A stretch of 49,833 nt of DNA from Cristatella mucedo (lineage: Eukaryota > Bryozoa > Phylactolaemata > Cristatellidae), in NCBI GenBank assembly GCA_009760855.2, contig WPIO01000300.1, positions 64,001-113,833 of the forward strand, in the 5' to 3' direction. Below, one piece after another: positions 45,690-49,833 of this stretch. The position numbers were made by a program, and so were the translations under genes. Under the pieces are notes generated by a model. That model did no database searches, was not told the origin of the DNA, and saw nothing but the letters and a program-made list of their open reading frames with translations. Numbering within the stretch: the first letter of the stretch is position 1; every line of letters starts with the position of its first letter.

Positions 45690-46214
45690 CAGGGTAGCAT
45701 CGCTTGAATTTTGGCACTAATTTGTCTTCCGATCTGCTAACCTGTGCAATTAGGAGCGTACAGCTTATGCCGAATTCTGAAGCTGAGCTTGCATTTCGTC
45801 AGTTTAACGACTGTCACATCACACCAAATCTCGCTGACATCCGCTGGCTTCATTTCAAGCAAGGCTCCGACTTTAAGTTTCTTTCATTCACTTTTAGGTC
45901 TTCATACTTCAGCTCTAGACTACAGGTAAGATCTACTCCCCCACTAAGCTAAGCCTCGAACTGTTGGTTTTTTGGGACCCGATCGTTTATCTATGCCTGG
46001 TACGAACTTAAAATCCTTCGGAGAACTTGCCTTTAGTTGATATGCTCCTAGCACCTAGACACGACATCCGACTTGCTTCAAGTAATCCCCCCGACTCGAG
46101 CACATTTAAAAATAAACCAAAAAACGCAGATTTATATCACAGCATTAAGTTGATCCGTCTGATTCATCACTTTCAAGCTTATTCGCGATGACATAGTGCT
46201 TGCAGTGGCTATCC
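45690..46214 (+). pseudogene. Family 1 LINE, left piece split by hAT-B
   Basis: Old family 1 sequence from the C-terminal domain (LTCAIRSVQLMPNSEAELAF, CHITPNLADIRWLHFKQ in the open stretch 45704-45952) into the 3' untranslated region (GTGCTTGCAGTGGC near 46197). It is interrupted by hAT-B and continues at 48573. Confidence 0.8.
46207..46214. repeat. hAT-B target site duplicate, left
   Basis: GGCTATCC, against GGCTTACC at 48573-48580. Both correspond to the single CACTAACC of uninterrupted family 1 copies (for example near 9472), the 8-base length expected for hAT. Confidence 0.8.
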
Positions 46215-46466
46215 CAGATATGGGCAAACTAAGGCCTGCTGGCCATATATGGCCCGTAGAACTTTTTAATCCAACCCGCTAAACCAGTCCAAGTTATTTT
46301 ATTAAATTAAATTTGATTATAAAGACACCTATCATGTTACATAGCTGTAATTTTTATCTTTGCTTAGCAGATGGTGCACCCCAAAGACATCGACGCTGAA
46401 GTGTGATGCATTACGGTTACTCTTTACTTCATTTTGTCACTTGGTACTTTCTGCTTTTCAGTAAAA

Positions 46467-48308
46467 ATGAGCGAAACGAAGAAAACAAAAGTAGTCAGTG
46501 AGTGCTGAGTGTTTAATTAAGGGTGGACAACAAAATATTTTTCACGGAAGTCCGATCAGCAGCAGTATAATAATAATAATATTGCACTTGATAAAGCGCC
46601 CTCAGAGAACTTAATCCCTTTCTAGGCGCTTTACATTTGCTGTCTGATATGCCAAGAAACTGCACAGTTCAATAAATACAACATCAGCTCTCATTTGGCC
46701 ACAAAACATACAAAATACGCTAGTCAACACTCACCACAATAACGGGCAGCTGTGCTTCACAGATTGAAGGCTAACTTGAAGATTCAGCAAATTCTTGTTC
46801 GCAGACGAACTGCCATTCAAGAGTCGAGTACTAAGGCAAGTTTTTCGCTGGCGTTAAAATTAACAAAGGCAGTCAGCCTTTCTCAGAGGGAGATTTTTTA
46901 AAACAATGCACGGTTGAGCCAGCAGGTATCTTGTGTCTTGAGAGCTGTGGAAAATTTGAAAAAACAGTTAACCAACAAGAACTGTGACTCGCTGTGCGGA
47001 ATTGACTGATGAAGATATAGCCAACAAATTACGAAAAAGGCAGAGTCCGTTAGCTCTTATTCCCCGGCACTGGATGAAAGTAACCACTCATATATTTAGC
47101 TCCTATATTTTTTCATAGAGTGATTACATACAGTTTTGAGATCTCAGATGAGTTTTCTACCTTGGGGTGCACGAAATAAAAAATGAGGGGGAAAACGAGT
47201 ATAATCAGATGCCTGCTGTCATCGAGAAACGGAGCTACCTTGGAGTTAACATGCCAGTGTCACAACTGATGGATCGCCAAATTTGACTTGGAAAGATGCT
47301 GGCCCGCTAGAAAACGACTGTGGTAAAAAGTAAAAGAGGAAAATCCTGATCAGGATGTTATTTTCCTTCACTGAATAATTCATCGGTTCTGTCTAAGTCT
47401 ATATTACTGCTAAATCATGTCGTGAATCCAGTTGTACGACTTGTTATCTTCATACGAGCAAAGGGACTTCAGCATCGTCAGTTTATTGCGTTCCTGGAAG
47501 ATCACAGATGCAGATCGCCAGGACTTACGCTAATACTCTCGTGTGGGCTTATTAAGTTTGGGCGAATCCTTTCAAAGAGTGTGGGAGCTGAAGGAGGAGA
47601 TCACTGCATTTTTGGAGTTAATGGGGAGATTCGATAAATTTCCCGAGCTAACTGGCAAGAACTGGATTTTTTACTTTGCGTTTGCTGTGGTCATACTGTC
47701 TCACATTAATGGGCTGAACAGCAAGCTGCAGGGGAAAGATCAGTTTCTGCACGACTTGTACACTAATGTTAGGACCTTCAAATCGAAGCTGACTCTATTC
47801 TCCAGACACATTTCAAACAAATATTCACTAATTTCCCACACTAGCCATGCAGAAAAAAGGCGACTCAAACCGCACAGAACTACAGCAAATCAGAGGACGA
47901 CCTGCAAAAAGAATCCTGCCGTAGTTTCTGTTACTGAAAAAAATTAAAAAGTCACTTTAGGTGGTTTCCTTTCCCCTGTCACATGAACCTGAAACAGCAT
48001 CACTGGAGCTACAGTTGTAACTGATACATAATCACTCTGACTCTGTATAGAAGGAGAAGTCCAACATTCTTTAATCGAACGACTTTTTTGCTCCACTTAA
48101 CGAAGCCGCGTTTCCAAGCATCCGAAGAATGGTACAGAAGCTGTTGACGTTGTTTGGCTCAACCTATGTGTGTGATCAGACGTTCAGCATCATGAACATC
48201 AACAAAGCCCGTCACAGATTGAAGTTAACTGACTAACACCTCGGATCTATTTTGAGGATTTACGCAACGAATATTACGCCAGATATTTATGCACTTGAAA
48301 AGAAGTAG
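46467..48308 (+). pseudogene. hAT-B transposase, GTF2IRD2/ZBED5-like (broken)
   Basis: ATG at 46467 (MSETKKTKVVSEC, then a stop). The zinc-finger-like block is split by a LINE tail: after it come ICQETAQFNKYNISSHLATKH near 46645-46710. ITDEDIANKLRKRQ near 47005-47045 and SPALDES-like sequence follow, the Asp region being damaged. KVKEENPDQDVIF and IIHRF lie near 47325-47385. From 47422 onward come VRLVIFIRAKGLQHRQFIAF, then in the next frame (47543-47947) LKEEITAFLELMG and SHINGLNSKLQGKDQFLHDL. The hAT dimerisation domain is at 48147-48308 (LFGSTYVCDQTFSIMNINK, LGSILRIYATNITPDIYAL), ending TAG 48306-48308. There are many stops and shifts. Family recognition is from motif order; it is clearly distinct from hAT-A. 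Confidence 0.87.
46567..46642 (-). mobile_element. Family 1 LINE tail inside hAT-B
   Basis: A 76-base tail-only copy. Plus-strand reading: (TAA)n, ATTGCACTTGATAAAGCGCC, then AGGCGCTTTACATTTGCTG. The stem is intact. It splits the transposase zinc-finger region, so it arrived after hAT-B. Confidence 0.88.
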
Positions 48309-48572
48309 ACCAAAAACACTGTTCCCATTGATACTGAATGGGAGTTTATTACTACGTTATTATAATAATAACTTCGTAAAACAATGCTTACAATAAACTA
48401 AGCACAACTATGTTTTGCTGCTTGTTAAAGGCTGAATCTTTTTATGTAATATTTTGCTCATTAAATTTAAATTAGTTCACAAAAAAGCATCATTCTTCTA
48501 ATCGGGCCCGGACATTCGGTGAATTTTTAGAAACCATTGTGGCCAGCGAGTAAAACAGTTTACCCATCCCTG

Positions 48573-48760
48573 GGCTTACCATATTTGCTAGTTGACCCTA
48601 TGCGGACCACCACTTACTATGTCGTACTTGTTGTGGTTGAGTATGGCACCACTCATTAATGGATTGAACTTTCTTTGATACGACTTTAAAGTCAATACAA
48701 AGCAATCGAGTTCTCGGAGGGCTCGTCATCAAAAGCATTGTTATTATAGTAGCCATAATT
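48573..48760 (+). mobile_element. Family 1 LINE, right piece after hAT-B
   Basis: Resumes the interrupted LINE 3' untranslated region (ACCATATTTGCTAGTTGACCC matches the family ACCATATTTGCATGCTGACC). It ends with a degraded tail (GCAATCGAGTTCTCGGAGGGC near 48703, TTATTAT near 48740). Confidence 0.8.
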
Positions 48761-48919
48761 TACATGTCAGCCAATCCATAGCTTCTTAAGCACTAGCAAA
48801 TTCTAAATGCAGTCCGTACGCACCATCGAGATGAGGTTTAGATTGTGCTTTAATTGAGATATCATTGCAATGTTGGCAGGCTTAACACTGAGCCTCGATG
48901 ACAACTTTGGTGTTCGGTC
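48761..48919. other. Unassigned short stretch
   Basis: No feature recognised. It may contain more of the decayed retrotransposon to the right. Confidence 0.35.
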
Positions 48920-49645
48920 TTCACTGAAAGCGTACGGCAGTGACTTTCATTCTCAGGATACTATGACGGCTTTCATAAAGTTCTGGGAACATAATTTTTA
49001 AACGATTAGTCATGATCTTATCCTGTCGTCGTAATTTAGGAACTCGTGTAATGTTTAGAGCTCGCGGCAGAATTTTAATTATTCCTCCTAATTTGGGGCC
49101 TGATGGCAGTGTTTGGGCCATCATTTCACAGTCACCCCGTAGTTCATTATTTAGCCTTGTTCTACCTGCAGCCGTTTCTGCTCACTCTCAATGTCATCGG
49201 TAGGGAGGCAACCGGCGAGACCAAGACAAGTCTAATCTGATCGTAATAATCCCATAGGAAATTTTGAGGTAGTCTTGAAATGGCTTGCGTTTGCAGGATC
49301 CTCAGACCTGTCTTTCTCAAATTAAAAATATTATGTTGACAGCATGACAGCAAATAATTGAGTTCACATTGTTGCCTTGGCTTGAATGCTTTACTTAGAC
49401 ACCATGATCCTATTTAGTGGCTTTTAGTAAGTTTGCTGTATAAACATTCTTCCCTAAAGCTAAACCCAGAAACCGAACATCAGTGGTAATGCCTTTCAGC
49501 TGATCCGAGAGTAATACATCTTCTTGCCATTGAGACTCCGTGATAAGAAAGCCATAGGCTGGTAATCGCCCGATAAAATATTAGGAGACAGAACTACCTC
49601 CAAACCAGAAGCTGAAGCAGTGATTCTAAAATTACCTATTATTCA
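48920..49645 (-). pseudogene. Ty3/gypsy pol fragment: RNase H to integrase start
   Basis: Minus-strand remnant of an LTR retrotransposon polyprotein. RNase H: ITASASG (for the usual TDASG, catalytic Asp lost) then VVLSP, QPMAFLSRSLNGKKMYYS near 49500-49640, KALPLMFGF near 49470, and a KPL block near 49410. The ILQTQAISRLPQ near 49260-49300 matches the NADALSRLP signature that closes this region. The integrase zinc-binding start follows within 48921-49124: RLKIMFPELYESRHSILRMK, like the LxxxVLxELHExHxGIxRMK pattern. Frames change at least three times. No LTR or integrase catalytic core is seen. RNase H removes RNA from the reverse-transcribed hybrid, and integrase inserts the copy; neither can work here. 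Confidence 0.75.
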
Positions 49646-49833
49646 AATAAATTGATCGATTAGTAGATGCATTCGCTGTACCTATGGGGATTGTCCGCAC
49701 GGCAAAGATAACTAACAAACCGGAAAAAGGAGGTTGAGAAACCATCATGGCCCAAATAAATTCATTCAATACAAGTGAACCCACCCACTGGTATGACGTT
49801 GACATGGGTTTATAAAGATAATTGTGTGCAACT
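49646..49833. other. Unassigned right edge
   Basis: No clear reverse transcriptase motif is seen where the retrotransposon would continue. The element may be truncated here. Confidence 0.35.

Larger units (their letters stand above)
46215..48572 (+). mobile_element. hAT-B transposon, near complete
   Basis: About 2.36 kb with inverted termini CAGATATGGGCAAACT (left) and, read inward from the right, CAGGGATGGGTAAACT (13 of 16 positions match). The left end continues GGCCTGCTGGCCATATATGGCCCG, the GGCCCG-rich pattern of this hAT group. It is flanked by an 8-base target duplicate, GGCTATCC at 46207-46214 and GGCTTACC at 48573-48580. Both align with CACTAACC of the interrupted family 1 LINE. It carries a family 1 LINE tail at 46567-46642. 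Confidence 0.92.

Noticed and set aside
1-49833. An intact, mobile element or a multi-gene functional system
   Set aside because: Every element reading frame seen carries stops, frameshifts, truncation or lost catalytic residues, and no cluster of co-oriented intact genes exists.

Overview
This window looks like non-coding nuclear DNA from an animal (Metazoa). It contains no host gene, rRNA or tRNA that I can support. What it holds is an unusually dense layering of broken transposable elements. I infer an animal because the elements belong to families typical of animal genomes: L2/CR1-like LINEs, ZBED5/GTF2IRD2-type hAT transposons and a Ty3/gypsy pol fragment. Coding density is low, the DNA is AT-rich, and no run of genes resembles a bacterial or organellar layout. 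The lineage cannot be fixed from the sequence alone.

Four element groups explain most of it. Family 1 (F1) is an L2-like LINE whose 3' end carries a GC-stemmed hairpin (AAAGCGCC...GGGCGCTTT) followed by (ATT)n. It occurs more than 20 times on both strands, and the best copy is at 24246-26418. Family 2 (F2) is a second LINE with a different 3' end, a TGACATTACA-like repeat. Its fullest copy is at 41460-44660, and another is at 13535-16371. hAT-A has a 3' half at 1-1132 and a near-complete copy at 24119-29006. hAT-B is at 46215-48572. A Ty3/gypsy RNase H-integrase remnant lies at 48920-49645.

Layout. 1-1575: hAT-A end inside an F1 remnant. 2556-3102 and 7088-7643: an inverted pair of an unclassified repeat. 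3740-4941 and 7808-8977: a 1.2 kb direct duplication that carries a nested LINE tail in both copies. 8790-10740: two head-to-tail F1 copies. 10741-13451: nothing recognised. 13452-18345: F2 inserted into F1. 18400-18760: a fragment of a third LINE. 18761-24118: mostly unrecognised, with a SINE-like box, a perfect hairpin, a GC-rich island and an AT microsatellite. 24119-29006: hAT-A with an F1 LINE inserted in it. 29030-30625: F1 interrupted by an inverted F1. 31493-39535: mixed F2 and F1 fragments. 40908-44660: F1 then F2. 45690-48760: F1 interrupted by hAT-B, which is itself interrupted by an F1 tail.

No reading frame here is an intact mobile-element gene. All carry frameshifts, nonsense codons or lost catalytic residues, so the elements do not work together as a system. 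Their nesting does give a relative order of insertion. No new biological system is evident. The most interesting leads are nonsense codons shared by separate hAT-A copies, a shared endonuclease Glu-to-Lys change in F2, a 20-unit decamer array in perfect register, the GC-rich island, and the duplicated composite block.
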